Assembly (NCBI GenBank): GCA_903836465.1
Contig: CAILRB010000100.1
Location: forward strand, 1-64,000
Source: an uncultured Chlorobiaceae bacterium
Lineage (GTDB): Bacteria; Bacteroidota; Chlorobiia; Chlorobiales; Chlorobiaceae
Length of the DNA: 64,000 nt
Reading direction: 5' to 3'
Shown: positions 1-7,963 of the stretch, one piece after another
How the letters are laid out: every line of letters starts with the position of its first letter
Position numbering within the stretch: position 1 is the stretch's first letter
Translations under genes and position numbers: made by a program
Notes under the pieces: generated by a model
Databases searched by the model: none
What the model saw: only the letters and a program-made list of their open reading frames with translations
Told to the model about the DNA's origin: nothing

Positions 1-250
1 TAGTCTCTTGCTGAATTGCTTCTTGAAAAGGGCTGCGAAGTGCACGGCATAAAGCGTCGGGCCAGTAGTTTGAATACACAGCGGAGATCATCTCTATCAG
101 GATACTCATGTTACTCATCGCAACGTTGTGCTTCATTATGTTGACCTGACTGATAGCAGTAACCTGACCCGCATTGTTGCCGAAATGGTAACTCATACCT
201 TCCTCAAAGCCAACGGCTACCACATCGACCTCAGCAGAAGCAGCCCGTAT
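1..250 (+). pseudogene. GDP-mannose 4,6-dehydratase remnant, copy A
   Basis: The first 90 bases translate to the N-terminal part of GDP-mannose 4,6-dehydratase ([17 protein letters not shown], then NTQR). The first codon of the window is already an in-frame TAG where the better copy at 4432 has TCG. After NTQR the reading frame shifts, and the family sequence resumes (DHLYQD, then [18 protein letters not shown]). It then jumps straight to the C-terminal end of the enzyme (FLKANGYHIDL), so the middle of the roughly 350-residue protein is gone. The join falls in a GTTGCCGAAATG stretch that also occurs near the 3' end in copy B. Nonsense codon, frameshift and large deletion make this clearly non-functional. 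The 68-residue ORF at 128-334 is only the tail of this remnant. Confidence 0.85.
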
Positions 251-401
251 CGAAGTGCCCAGGCTGCTTCTGCTGAGGAAAATGGTTATATGTCAATAAT
301 TTTTATATTTCGATGTGTAGTAAACAAGTGTTAAACGGTATTGCTGATCTGTTGGAGTGTTTATGCGCGCGATGGGCTCATGTTTTAAATGGAGGAGAAT
401 G
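242..401 (+). repeat. Shared upstream unit of nuclease paralog 1
   Basis: This non-coding stretch starts at AGCCCGTATCGAAG and runs through a segment around 255-296 that is almost identical to 4975-5019. It continues into an AT-rich leader (around 301-325, TATATTTC then GTAGTAAA) also seen at about 2808-2832 and 5028-5050. It ends in GGAGGA, the ribosome-binding site of the first nuclease gene. No terminal inverted repeats or transposase are associated with it. Confidence 0.75.
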
Positions 402-1919
402 ATGAAAAAGCTGCCGATAGGAATACAGACGTTCAGCGAGATCATAAACGAGGATTACCTGTATATCGACAAAACAGGGATCGCCTATAGCCTGATTGAC
501 AACTTTAAATATGTTTTTCTGTCGCGGCCACGCCGATTCGGGAAAAGCCTGTTTCTCGATACGCTGAAAAATATTTTTGAGGGAAATCGGGAGCTGTTCC
601 GGGGGCTGCTGATTGAGGATCAGTGGAACTGGGAGGTGAAATATCCGGTCATCAACTTAAGTTTCAGTGGGGGAATACGCAGTCAGGAAATTCTTCGTAA
701 AAAACTTTTCTATATCCTGAAGAGCAATCAGAAACGGCTTGATATTCACTGCGACGAGAAAGAGGATCCCTGCCAGTGTTTCGCAGAATTAATCGAGAAA
801 GCTTATGAGAAATATCATCAAAAGGTGGTCATCCTGATTGATGAGTACGACAAGCCGATTTTGGACAATATTGAGAACATCCCTCAGGCTCTCCTCATCC
901 GGGATGGATTGCGTGAATTTTACACAAACATCAAGGATAACGACCGCTATCTCCGCTTTGCCTTCCTCACCGGGGTGAGCAAATTCGCCAAAGTCTCGAT
1001 CTTCAGCGGCCTGAACAATCTTGAAGACATCAGCCTCAACCCTGATTATGGCAATGTCTGCGGTTACACCCAGCTTGACCTCGACACCACGTTTGTCCCT
1101 TATCTCGAAGGGGTGGATATGGAGAAGGTCAAACGGTGGTACAACGGCTATAACTTTTTGGGTGACAGTGTTTATAATCCGTTCGATATCCTGCTTTTTA
1201 TCAAGAACCATTTTGAGTTTGATAATTACTGGTTTGAAACTGGTACGCCGAGTTTCCTGGTTGAGCTGATCAAAAAGAACAGCTATTTTATACCCCGGTT
1301 TGAGGGACTGTGCGTCAATAAGTCTCTGCTTAACAGTTTTGATATTCAAAATCTCAATCTGGAGACCATTCTGTTTCAGAGCGGCTATTTGACCATCAAA
1401 CGCCAGCTTCCGTTGGATATGGGATTTGGTTATGAGTTGGGATTTCCCAACATGGAGGTGCGGATCAGTTTTAACGATTATATCCTCCAATCGATGACCA
1501 CCGTTTCGGAAAATGAGCCGATCCGCCGTTCGCTGTTTGCTCTCCTGATGAGTGGTGATGTTGCAAGTCTGGAACCCGCTATCAAACGCCTTTTTGCCAG
1601 TATCGCCTATAATAATTACACCAACAACGATATCGCGAGGTATGAGGGCTTTTATGCCAGTGTGCTCTATGCTTATTTTTCCAGTATGATGCTGGGCATC
1701 ATCGCCGAGGACGCGAGCAACATGGGCAGAGTTGACCTGACACTGGTGGTCGGAGGGAGAACCTTTCTCTTTGAATTCAAGGTGACCGACGGGGAGCCAC
1801 TTGAGCAGATCAGGAAGATGAAATACTATGAGAAGTATGAAGGTGAACGGTATTTGATTGGCATTGTCTTTGACCCCAAGTCAAGAAATGTCAGCAGGTT
1901 TGAGGTTGAGAGGGTGTAA
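402..1919 (+). CDS. Predicted AAA-ATPase / PD-(D/E)XK nuclease, paralog 1
   Basis: This two-domain protein of about 505 residues combines an N-terminal AAA-ATPase-like domain (Pfam PF09820 type) with a C-terminal PD-(D/E)XK nuclease-like domain (PF08011 type). The P-loop is RPRRFGKS near residue 40, and a Walker B-like stretch, ILIDEYDKP, lies near residue 145. The C-terminal part has an Asp in RVDLTL, then FEFK, then a Gln in EQI, matching the D...ExK...Q nuclease core. I chose ATG 402 because GGAGGA sits just upstream and because the paralogs begin MKKLPVGIQ at the equivalent place. The family is abundant in Chlorobi and Bacteroidetes, and its biological role is not established. Here it stands alone without a partner gene. 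Confidence 0.85.
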   Translation: MKKLPIGIQTFSEIINEDYLYIDKTGIAYSLIDNFKYVFLSRPRRFGKSLFLDTLKNIFEGNRELFRGLLIEDQWNWEVKYPVINLSFSGGIRSQEILRKKLFYILKSNQKRLDIHCDEKEDPCQCFAELIEKAYEKYHQKVVILIDEYDKPILDNIENIPQALLIRDGLREFYTNIKDNDRYLRFAFLTGVSKFAKVSIFSGLNNLEDISLNPDYGNVCGYTQLDLDTTFVPYLEGVDMEKVKRWYNGYNFLGDSVYNPFDILLFIKNHFEFDNYWFETGTPSFLVELIKKNSYFIPRFEGLCVNKSLLNSFDIQNLNLETILFQSGYLTIKRQLPLDMGFGYELGFPNMEVRISFNDYILQSMTTVSENEPIRRSLFALLMSGDVASLEPAIKRLFASIAYNNYTNNDIARYEGFYASVLYAYFSSMMLGIIAEDASNMGRVDLTLVVGGRTFLFEFKVTDGEPLEQIRKMKYYEKYEGERYLIGIVFDPKSRNVSRFEVERV

Positions 1920-1920
1920 G

Positions 1921-2247
1921 AAAGCTCAGGAGTACGGCTACCACCCGGAAATTATTCTTGCGGGCAGGCATCTCAATGACCAGTCAGTGCGTGAGCGGAT
2001 CGGGTTATCCCGGGATGAGTTTGCTTCAATGATGCGGGTCAGCGTTAGGACGTTGCAAAAGTGGGAAAAGCATCGCAGCAACCCGAGTGGTCCTGCTGCG
2101 GCTCTTCTCAAGATTGTCGTTGCGGCACCAGATGTGGGGAGCGTTCGCTGTTGTGGACTGTTGAAAACGCATGGTTTGCTTGATGCGTTTCTGTCTGCGC
2201 CGACTGATGAAAATCGCAAGATTTATAGTATAACGTTTGTAGATTAA
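1921..2247 (+). pseudogene. Truncated HTH antitoxin-like gene (NadS/HigA type)
   Basis: Starting two bases after the nuclease stop, the frame reads GYHPEIILAGRHLND followed by a recognisable Xre/HTH segment: VRERIGLSRDEFASMM, then VSVRTLQKWEKHR, then PSGPAAALLKI. That is the pattern of NadS/HigA-like antitoxins. The usual N-terminal 30-40 residues and start codon are missing, and any start would have to lie inside the preceding gene (ATG at 1858). The tail after residue AAPD does not look like the family and may be frameshifted. I read it as a 5'-truncated relic of a toxin-antitoxin pair. Whether it is expressed from the overlapping ATG cannot be told. Confidence 0.65.
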
Positions 2248-2250
2248 CAT

Positions 2251-2373
2251 TTTGAACATTCATACCGGCAGATTATCAGGAAACTGAAAACTTTCGGTTT
2301 TGAATTGTACAGGCAAGCTGCCGGGAGTCATGAACTCTGGCTTCATCCTGCCAGAAAGATATTTACATGTCTG
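2251..2373 (+). pseudogene. HicA/YcfA-type toxin remnant
   Basis: This open stretch has no start codon and reads YRQIIRKLKTFGFELYRQ, then AAGSHELWLHPARK, ending in TGA at 2371-2373. The pattern (I..L...GF...RQ.GSH..W.HP) is that of the small mRNA-interferase HicA/YcfA, including the GSH histidine motif. Only about 35 residues of a normally 60-80 residue protein are left. It sits directly after the HTH remnant, so this is a degraded patch of toxin-antitoxin-type genes. Confidence 0.6.
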
Positions 2374-2399
2374 TGATTTATCTGTTGCAATGATGCAGG

Positions 2400-2495
2400 T
2401 CCGGAATGGTTGAAAAGCGCTTCCGAAAAGGATTTGGAGGCTTGGAGTGAGGTTGTTCTCACCGCCCCGACACTCGAAGCTGTTTTACGCAAAAC
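2400..2495 (+). pseudogene. C-terminal scrap resembling Rpn/DUF4351-type proteins
   Basis: One frame reads GPEWLKSASEKDLEAWSEVV followed by LTAPTLEAVLRK. This resembles the C-terminal tail of many cyanobacterial and Chlorobi Rpn-family/DUF4351 proteins (PEW...L....LE.W...L.APTLE.VF). No start or upstream body is present. I assign it only from memory of that tail, so the identity is tentative. A profile search with this short peptide would decide. Confidence 0.35.
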
Positions 2496-2614
2496 GATAC
2501 TGATATTTAATGGGAGAAGCTTTAGCGCTCTGCTCTATAGCGGAGGAGTTGCACGAATGCAACGCTGATAAAGAGAGAAAAAGTACCATATTTTTTACCA
2601 GTGGAGAGAGAATT

Positions 2615-2773
2615 ATGCTCGACAAAGACAATGACCCCAGTGGTGGCGTGGCGCAATTTCAGCCTTTTGCCAGCTGCGCCGAACAAGAGTTCAAGGCAAT
2701 TGGTATGGACAGCTTTTTTGACACCAGCGAAGACGATAATGTTGACTGGGAGGATCTGTTTGATGTCAGTTAA
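2615..2773 (+). CDS. Small acidic protein, 52 residues, unknown
   Basis: This short ORF has a good ribosome-binding site (GGAGAGAG) five bases before ATG 2615. The product is very acidic and ends GMDSFFDTSEDDNVDWEDLF plus three residues. I do not recognise a family. Size, acidity and surroundings of toxin-antitoxin relics fit an antitoxin or the regulatory end of one, but no toxin partner follows; the next gene is the second nuclease paralog. It could equally be a leftover 3' end of a larger gene, since the frame stays open upstream to 2510. Confidence 0.4.
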   Translation: MLDKDNDPSGGVAQFQPFASCAEQEFKAIGMDSFFDTSEDDNVDWEDLFDVS

Positions 2774-2798
2774 CACTGAGGTGTCGGTCTCATTTTCT

Positions 2799-2898
2799 GA
2801 CAAAAAATTTTATATTTCAGCGTGTAGTAAAAAAAGTGTGGTGTTGTGGTTGAATGCATAAGCCAGGGGTGGGCTAATGTTTTAAATTGAGATTGACG
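2799..2898 (+). repeat. Shared leader of nuclease paralog 2
   Basis: About 100 bases directly before the second nuclease gene match the leaders at 301-401 and 5017-5125: TATATTTC, then GTAGTAAAAAAAGTGTGG, then GGCTAATG, ending GAGATTGACG before the ATG. Unlike copies 1 and 3 it is not preceded by the dehydratase remnant. Conservation starts at about 2800 and ends at the start codon. It may contain the promoter and translation start shared by the paralogs. Confidence 0.7.
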
Positions 2899-4416
2899 AT
2901 GAAAAAGCTGCCAGTAGGCATACAGACTTTTAGTAAAATAATTGAAGATGATTATCTCTACATAGACAAAACGGAGATTGCCCGTAGTCTGATCAACAGA
3001 TATCAATATGTTTTTCTGTCGCGGCCCCGGCGATTCGGGAAGAGCTTGTTTCTGGATACGCTGAAAAACATTTTTGAGGGAAAACGGGAGCTTTTCCGGG
3101 GGCTGCTGATTGAGGAGCAATGGAACTGGGAGGTAACGTATCCGGTCATCAAGATTAGTTTCAGTGGCGGGATTCACTCGAAAGCCGACCTGGAGGAGGA
3201 TTTGTTGTACCTACTCAAATCCAATGAGAAGCGACTTGGGCTGGAGTGTGAAAACAGAGTCAGGTCACAACACTTCTTCGCAGAATTAATCGAGAAGGCG
3301 TATGAGAAATATCATCAGAAGGTAGTTATTGTGGTTGATGAGTATGACAAGCCGATTCTCGACAATATTGAGAATATTCCTGAGGCTCTGGTTATTCGGG
3401 ATGGAATGCGTGATTTTTACACTAAAATCAAGGAGAACGACGAGTATCTGCGCTTTGTGTTTCTTACCGGTGTGAGTAAATTCTCGAAAGTGTCGCTCTT
3501 CAGTGGTCTGAACAATCTTGAGGATATCAGCCTTAACCCTGATTATGGCAACGTTTGTGGTTATACCCAGCTTGACTTGGACACCTCATTTGCCCCTTAT
3601 CTCGAAGGGGTGGATATGGAGCAGGTCAAACGCTGGTACAACGGGTATAACTTTTTGGGTGACAAGGTGTATAATCCTTATGATATTCTGCTCTTTATCA
3701 AGAACCATCGTATGTTCAAGAACTATTGGTTCGAGACAGGAACGCCAAAATTTCTGATTGATCTCATCAAAAAGAACAACTATTTTGTTCCCAGGTTGAA
3801 TAGACTGCGCGTTAATGAGTCTCTGGTCAACAGCTTTGACATTGAGGCTCTTGATCTGGAGGCCATTCTGTTTCAGACTGGCTACTTGACCATAAAGCGG
3901 TTGCTGCCGTCAGGCATGGGAGTTCGATATGAGTTGGGGTTTCCTAACATGGAGGTGCAGATCAGTTTTAACGAGTATATCCTGCAATCGATGACCAGTG
4001 GTTCGGAGAAAGAGCCGATCCGCGATGAGCTGCTTGATCTTATTGACGCCGGAGATGTTGGAAGTCTGGAACCTGTTATCAAACGTCTTTTTGCAAGCAT
4101 CGCCTACAATAATTTTACCAACAATGATATAGAGAGGTACGAGGGCTTTTATGCCAGCGTGCTCTATGCCTATTTTGCCAGTCTCGGGGTAGACATTATC
4201 GCCGAGGATGTGAGCAACAAAGGGAGAATTGACCTGACGCTGAAGGCCGGGGGGAGAACTTTTCTCTTTGAATTCAAGGTGAGCGACGGGGAGCCTCTTG
4301 AGCAGATCAGGAAGATGAAATATTATGAGAAATATGGTGGCGAACGCTATCTGATTGGCATTGTCTTCGACCCGAAAGCGAGAAATGTCAGTAGGTTTGA
4401 GTGGGAGAGGCTCTGA
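2899..4416 (+). CDS. Predicted AAA-ATPase / PD-(D/E)XK nuclease, paralog 2
   Basis: This full-length protein of 505 residues has the same domain order as the gene at 402: P-loop RPRRFGKS, Walker B-like VVDEYDKP, and nuclease core IDLTL...FEFK...EQI. ATG 2899 is the start by alignment with paralogs 1 and 3; a TTG at 2887 in the same frame is less likely. From 'GGIHSKADLEEDLLYLLKSN' onward it is much closer to paralog 3 than to paralog 1, while its first 30 residues (TFSKIIEDD, TEIARSL) differ from both. The stop is followed within 20 bases by the second dehydratase remnant. Function is unknown, as for the other copies. Confidence 0.85.
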   Translation: MKKLPVGIQTFSKIIEDDYLYIDKTEIARSLINRYQYVFLSRPRRFGKSLFLDTLKNIFEGKRELFRGLLIEEQWNWEVTYPVIKISFSGGIHSKADLEEDLLYLLKSNEKRLGLECENRVRSQHFFAELIEKAYEKYHQKVVIVVDEYDKPILDNIENIPEALVIRDGMRDFYTKIKENDEYLRFVFLTGVSKFSKVSLFSGLNNLEDISLNPDYGNVCGYTQLDLDTSFAPYLEGVDMEQVKRWYNGYNFLGDKVYNPYDILLFIKNHRMFKNYWFETGTPKFLIDLIKKNNYFVPRLNRLRVNESLVNSFDIEALDLEAILFQTGYLTIKRLLPSGMGVRYELGFPNMEVQISFNEYILQSMTSGSEKEPIRDELLDLIDAGDVGSLEPVIKRLFASIAYNNFTNNDIERYEGFYASVLYAYFASLGVDIIAEDVSNKGRIDLTLKAGGRTFLFEFKVSDGEPLEQIRKMKYYEKYGGERYLIGIVFDPKARNVSRFEWERL

Positions 4417-4913
<497 letters not shown>

Positions 4914-4920
4914 TGAAAGA

Positions 4921-4979
4921 GGGCGACAGCCCGTATCGAAGGCTACGGTCACTGAGTAGGGCGATAGCCCGTATCGAAG
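4921..4979 (+). repeat. Tandem 21-base repeat with a small hairpin
   Basis: Two copies of a 21-base sequence that differ at one base lie at 4921-4941 and 4959-4979. Each starts GGGCGAYAGCCC, which can fold as a four-pair stem with a four-base loop, and ends CGTATCGAAG. The second half (AGCCCGTATCGAAG) also occurs at 242-255 after copy A. It could be part of a dispersed short repeat family in this genome. Confidence 0.65.
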
Positions 4980-5125
4980 TGCCCAGGCAGCTTCTGCTGA
5001 GGAAAATGGTTATATGTCAAAAAATTATATATTTCAAAGCGTAGTAAAAAAAGTGTGGAGTTGTGTCAGTGTCTTACAGTGCCGATGCCTGCGATCGGCT
5101 AATGAGTTACAACATGAGATTGACG
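4971..5125 (+). repeat. Shared upstream unit of nuclease paralog 3
   Basis: Positions 4975-5019 repeat 253-296 almost base for base. Positions 5020-5125 carry the leader found before all three paralogs (TATATTTC, GTAGTAAAAAAAGTGTGG, CGGCTAATG, GAGATTGACG before ATG). With the dehydratase remnant before it, this reproduces the arrangement at the left end of the window. Confidence 0.75.
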
Positions 5126-6643
5126 ATGAAAAAGCTGCCAGTTGGGATACAGACCTTCAGTGAGATTATAAACGAGGATTACCTGTATATCGACAAAACC
5201 GGGATAGCCTGTACCCTGATCGACAGCTTTAAATATGTCTTTCTGTCAAAGCCCCGCCGATTCGGGAAGAGCCTGTTTCTTGATACCCTGAAAAATATTT
5301 TTGAGGGAAAACGGGAGCTATTCAGGGGGCTTCTGATTGAGGACCAGTGGAACTGGGAGGTGAAATATCCGGTCATCAAGATCAGCTTCAGTGGCGGGAT
5401 TCACTCGAAAGCCGATTTGGAGGAGGATTTGTTGTACCTGCTCAAATCCAATGAAAAGCGACTTGGGCTTGAGTGTGAAAATAAATCCAGAGCACAATAC
5501 TTTTTTGCAGAATTAATCAAGAAAGCGTCCGAAAAATATCAGCAAAAGGTTGTCATTCTCATTGATGAGTATGATAAACCGATTTTGGACAATATTGAGA
5601 ACATTCCTGAGGCTCTGGTTATCCGGGATGGAATGCGGGACTTTTATACAAAAATCAAGGATAACGATGAGTATCTGCGCTTTGTGTTTCTCACCGGTGT
5701 GAGCAAATTCTCCAAAGTCTCGCTCTTCAGCGGTCTGAACAATCTTGAGGATATCAGCCTGAACCCTGATTTTGGAAAAGTCTGCGGATACACCCAGCTT
5801 GATCTGGAAACCTCTTTTGCACCATATCTTGAAGGTGTTGATATGGAGCAGGTCAAACGGTGGTACAATGGGTATAACTTTTTGGGTGACAGTGTTTATA
5901 ATCCTTACGATATCCTGCTCTTTATCAAGAACCAGCGTACGTTCAGGAACTATTGGTTCGAGACTGGAACGCCAAAATTTCTGATTGAACTCATTAAAAA
6001 GAAGAGTTATTTTATCCCGAAATTTAATGGATTACAGGTGAATGAGTCTCTGGTCAACAGCTTTGACCTTGAAAATCTTAATCTGGAGACCATTCTCTTT
6101 CAGACCGGCTATTTGACCATCAAGCGTCTGCTTCCGCTGGATATGGGATTAGGCTATGAGTTGGGATTTCCCAACAAGGAGGTGCAAATGAGTTTTAACG
6201 ATTATATCCTGCAATCGATGACCAGCGTTTCGGAAAATGAGCCGATCCGCCGTGAGTTGCTTGCTCTCATGAACACTGGAGATGTTGGAGGTCTCGAACC
6301 CGTTATCAAACGTCTTTTTGCCAGTATCGCTTATAATAATTTTACCAATAATGATATCGAGCGTTATGAGGGCTTTTACGCCAGCGTCCTCTATGCCTAT
6401 TTTGCCAGTATCGGGGTTGACATTATCGCAGAGGATGTCAGCAACAAGGGCAGAATTGATCTGACGCTGCTGGCCGGGGGGAAAACTTTTCTCTTTGAAT
6501 TCAAGGTGAGCGACGGGGAGCCGCTTGAGCAGATCAGGAAGATGAAATATTATGAGAAATACGGTGGAGAACGATACCTGATTGGCATTGTCTTTGATCC
6601 GAAGCAGAGAAACGTCAGCAAGTTTGCGTGGGAGAAGCTGTAA
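5126..6643 (+). CDS. Predicted AAA-ATPase / PD-(D/E)XK nuclease, paralog 3
   Basis: This is the third full-length copy (505 residues). It has P-loop KPRRFGKS, where the first residue is Lys instead of Arg, Walker B-like LIDEYDKP, and nuclease core IDLTL...FEFK...EQI. ATG 5126 (MKKLPVGIQ) matches the other copies; the frame is open upstream to 5063 but that part is the conserved non-coding leader. It is a mosaic: the first 50 residues follow paralog 1 (TFSEIINEDYLYIDKTGIA), residues about 80-130 follow paralog 2 (GGIHSKADLEEDLL), and FNDYILQSMTS.SENEPIRR follows paralog 1 again. It is the last gene of the accessory region. Confidence 0.85.
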   Translation: MKKLPVGIQTFSEIINEDYLYIDKTGIACTLIDSFKYVFLSKPRRFGKSLFLDTLKNIFEGKRELFRGLLIEDQWNWEVKYPVIKISFSGGIHSKADLEEDLLYLLKSNEKRLGLECENKSRAQYFFAELIKKASEKYQQKVVILIDEYDKPILDNIENIPEALVIRDGMRDFYTKIKDNDEYLRFVFLTGVSKFSKVSLFSGLNNLEDISLNPDFGKVCGYTQLDLETSFAPYLEGVDMEQVKRWYNGYNFLGDSVYNPYDILLFIKNQRTFRNYWFETGTPKFLIELIKKKSYFIPKFNGLQVNESLVNSFDLENLNLETILFQTGYLTIKRLLPLDMGLGYELGFPNKEVQMSFNDYILQSMTSVSENEPIRRELLALMNTGDVGGLEPVIKRLFASIAYNNFTNNDIERYEGFYASVLYAYFASIGVDIIAEDVSNKGRIDLTLLAGGKTFLFEFKVSDGEPLEQIRKMKYYEKYGGERYLIGIVFDPKQRNVSKFAWEKL

Positions 6644-6862
6644 CGCAAAAAGGTGGCTGTAGTTGACAGAGTCTCTTTTCGTCTGAAAAATATTTTTTTC
6701 ATGATTGGATATCGTTAACAATCGTATATTAAAGACATAAGCTTGCTCCTTTGTAGCATGTATCGAACATTTTCTGTTGCAGGCCCTGCGGGAATGTTTT
6801 TATAACCTTCAGGTCTCTGAAAAACAAACATTTACTGTTTCAATTTCAAAACGGAGGTAGTA

Positions 6863-7948
6863 ATGCAAAGCAACCAGACCTTTGCTGATCTCTTCAGGGC
6901 CAGTGGAGTAAGCCGCAGGGATTTTCTCAAGTTTTGTTCGCTTACTTCGGTTTATCTTGGTCTTTCACCCTCGATGGTGCCGACTATTGTTCAGGCGATG
7001 GAGAACAAGCCTCGAACTCCCGTTATATGGATGCACGGTCTTGAATGCACCTGCTGCTCCGAGTCGTTTATTCGCTCTTCCCATCCCACGATTGAGGATC
7101 TGCTCTTCAACATGATCTCTCTTGATTATGATGACGTGCTGAGCGCCGCTGCGGGTCATCAGTTGGAGGATGCGCGCCGCAAGATCATGAAAGAGTACAA
7201 GGGGAAATACATTCTTGCCATTGAAGGAAATGCTTCAACCAAAGATGATGGTGTCTACTGTATGGTTGGTGGCGACTCATTCCTCAATACCCTGAAAGAG
7301 ACTGCTGCGGATGCGGCTGCCATTATTGCCTGGGGCACCTGTGCTTCATTCGGCTGTGTGCAGAATGCCGATCCGAATCCCACTGGTGCGGCGCCGGTTT
7401 CTGATATTATCAAGGACAAGCCCATTATCAAGGTGCCGGGCTGTCCTCCGATTTCAGAGGTGATGACTGGTGTTATCACCCATTTTCACACCTTCGGTAC
7501 CCTTCCTGAACTTGATCGCCTCGGTCGTCCCAAAGCATTTTACAAGACGCGGGTTCATGATAAATGCTACCGCCGCGCCTTCTTTGATGCGGGTATGTTT
7601 GTGAGAAGCTTTGATGATGATGCGACAAGAAAGGGGTGGTGCCTCTATAAGATGGGATGCAAGGGGCCGACGACCTACAATGCCTGTTCAAAGATCCAGT
7701 GGAACGGTGGAACGAGCTTCCCGATTGGTTCCGGTCATCCCTGTATCGGCTGCTCTGAGCCTCATTTCTGGGACAGGGGTCCCTTCTACAGCAGACTTGC
7801 CGAAGTTCCGTTCCTTGGCAGCGACAGCAATGCTGACAAGATTGGCATAGTAGCCGTTGGTGCTGCTGCGGCCGGTGCTGCCGCTCATGCGGTGGTCACT
7901 GCGGTGAAGAAGGCGAAGTCAGACAAGCTTGATAATGATAAAGCATAA
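6863..7948 (+). CDS. hupS: [NiFe] uptake hydrogenase small subunit
   Basis: This iron-sulfur subunit of a membrane-bound group 1 [NiFe] hydrogenase passes electrons from the active site toward cytochrome b. It has 361 residues with a twin-arginine signal (SRRDFLK, 17-23), so the folded heterodimer is exported. A C-terminal Ala-rich hydrophobic anchor spans about 327-348. Proximal cluster ligands are Cys62, Cys65, Cys160 and Cys194. Two extra cysteines, Cys64 (ECTCCSES) and Cys165 (GTCASFGC), match the six-cysteine [4Fe-3S] pattern of oxygen-tolerant enzymes such as Ralstonia HoxK. Distal and medial ligands lie at HDKC, GWC, MGC, NAC, HPC and IGC. The start has a strong GGAGG site. It is the first gene of hupSLCD; no convincing promoter is visible in 6644-6862. 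Confidence 0.95.
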   Translation: MQSNQTFADLFRASGVSRRDFLKFCSLTSVYLGLSPSMVPTIVQAMENKPRTPVIWMHGLECTCCSESFIRSSHPTIEDLLFNMISLDYDDVLSAAAGHQLEDARRKIMKEYKGKYILAIEGNASTKDDGVYCMVGGDSFLNTLKETAADAAAIIAWGTCASFGCVQNADPNPTGAAPVSDIIKDKPIIKVPGCPPISEVMTGVITHFHTFGTLPELDRLGRPKAFYKTRVHDKCYRRAFFDAGMFVRSFDDDATRKGWCLYKMGCKGPTTYNACSKIQWNGGTSFPIGSGHPCIGCSEPHFWDRGPFYSRLAEVPFLGSDSNADKIGIVAVGAAAAGAAAHAVVTAVKKAKSDKLDNDKA

Positions 7949-7963
7949 TCCGGGAGTAAGCTC

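Noticed and set aside
128-334. 68-codon ORF as a separate gene
   Set aside because: Its sequence is the deleted, frameshifted GDP-mannose dehydratase; it has no ribosome-binding site.
6663-6700. TTGACA as -35 box of a hupS promoter
   Set aside because: No -10-like hexamer lies at 16-18 bases; the nearest TATTTT is 22 bases away.
6770-6862. Sigma-54 promoter or NifA site before hupSLCD
   Set aside because: I looked for TGGCAC-N5-TTGC and TGT-N10-ACA and found no convincing match.
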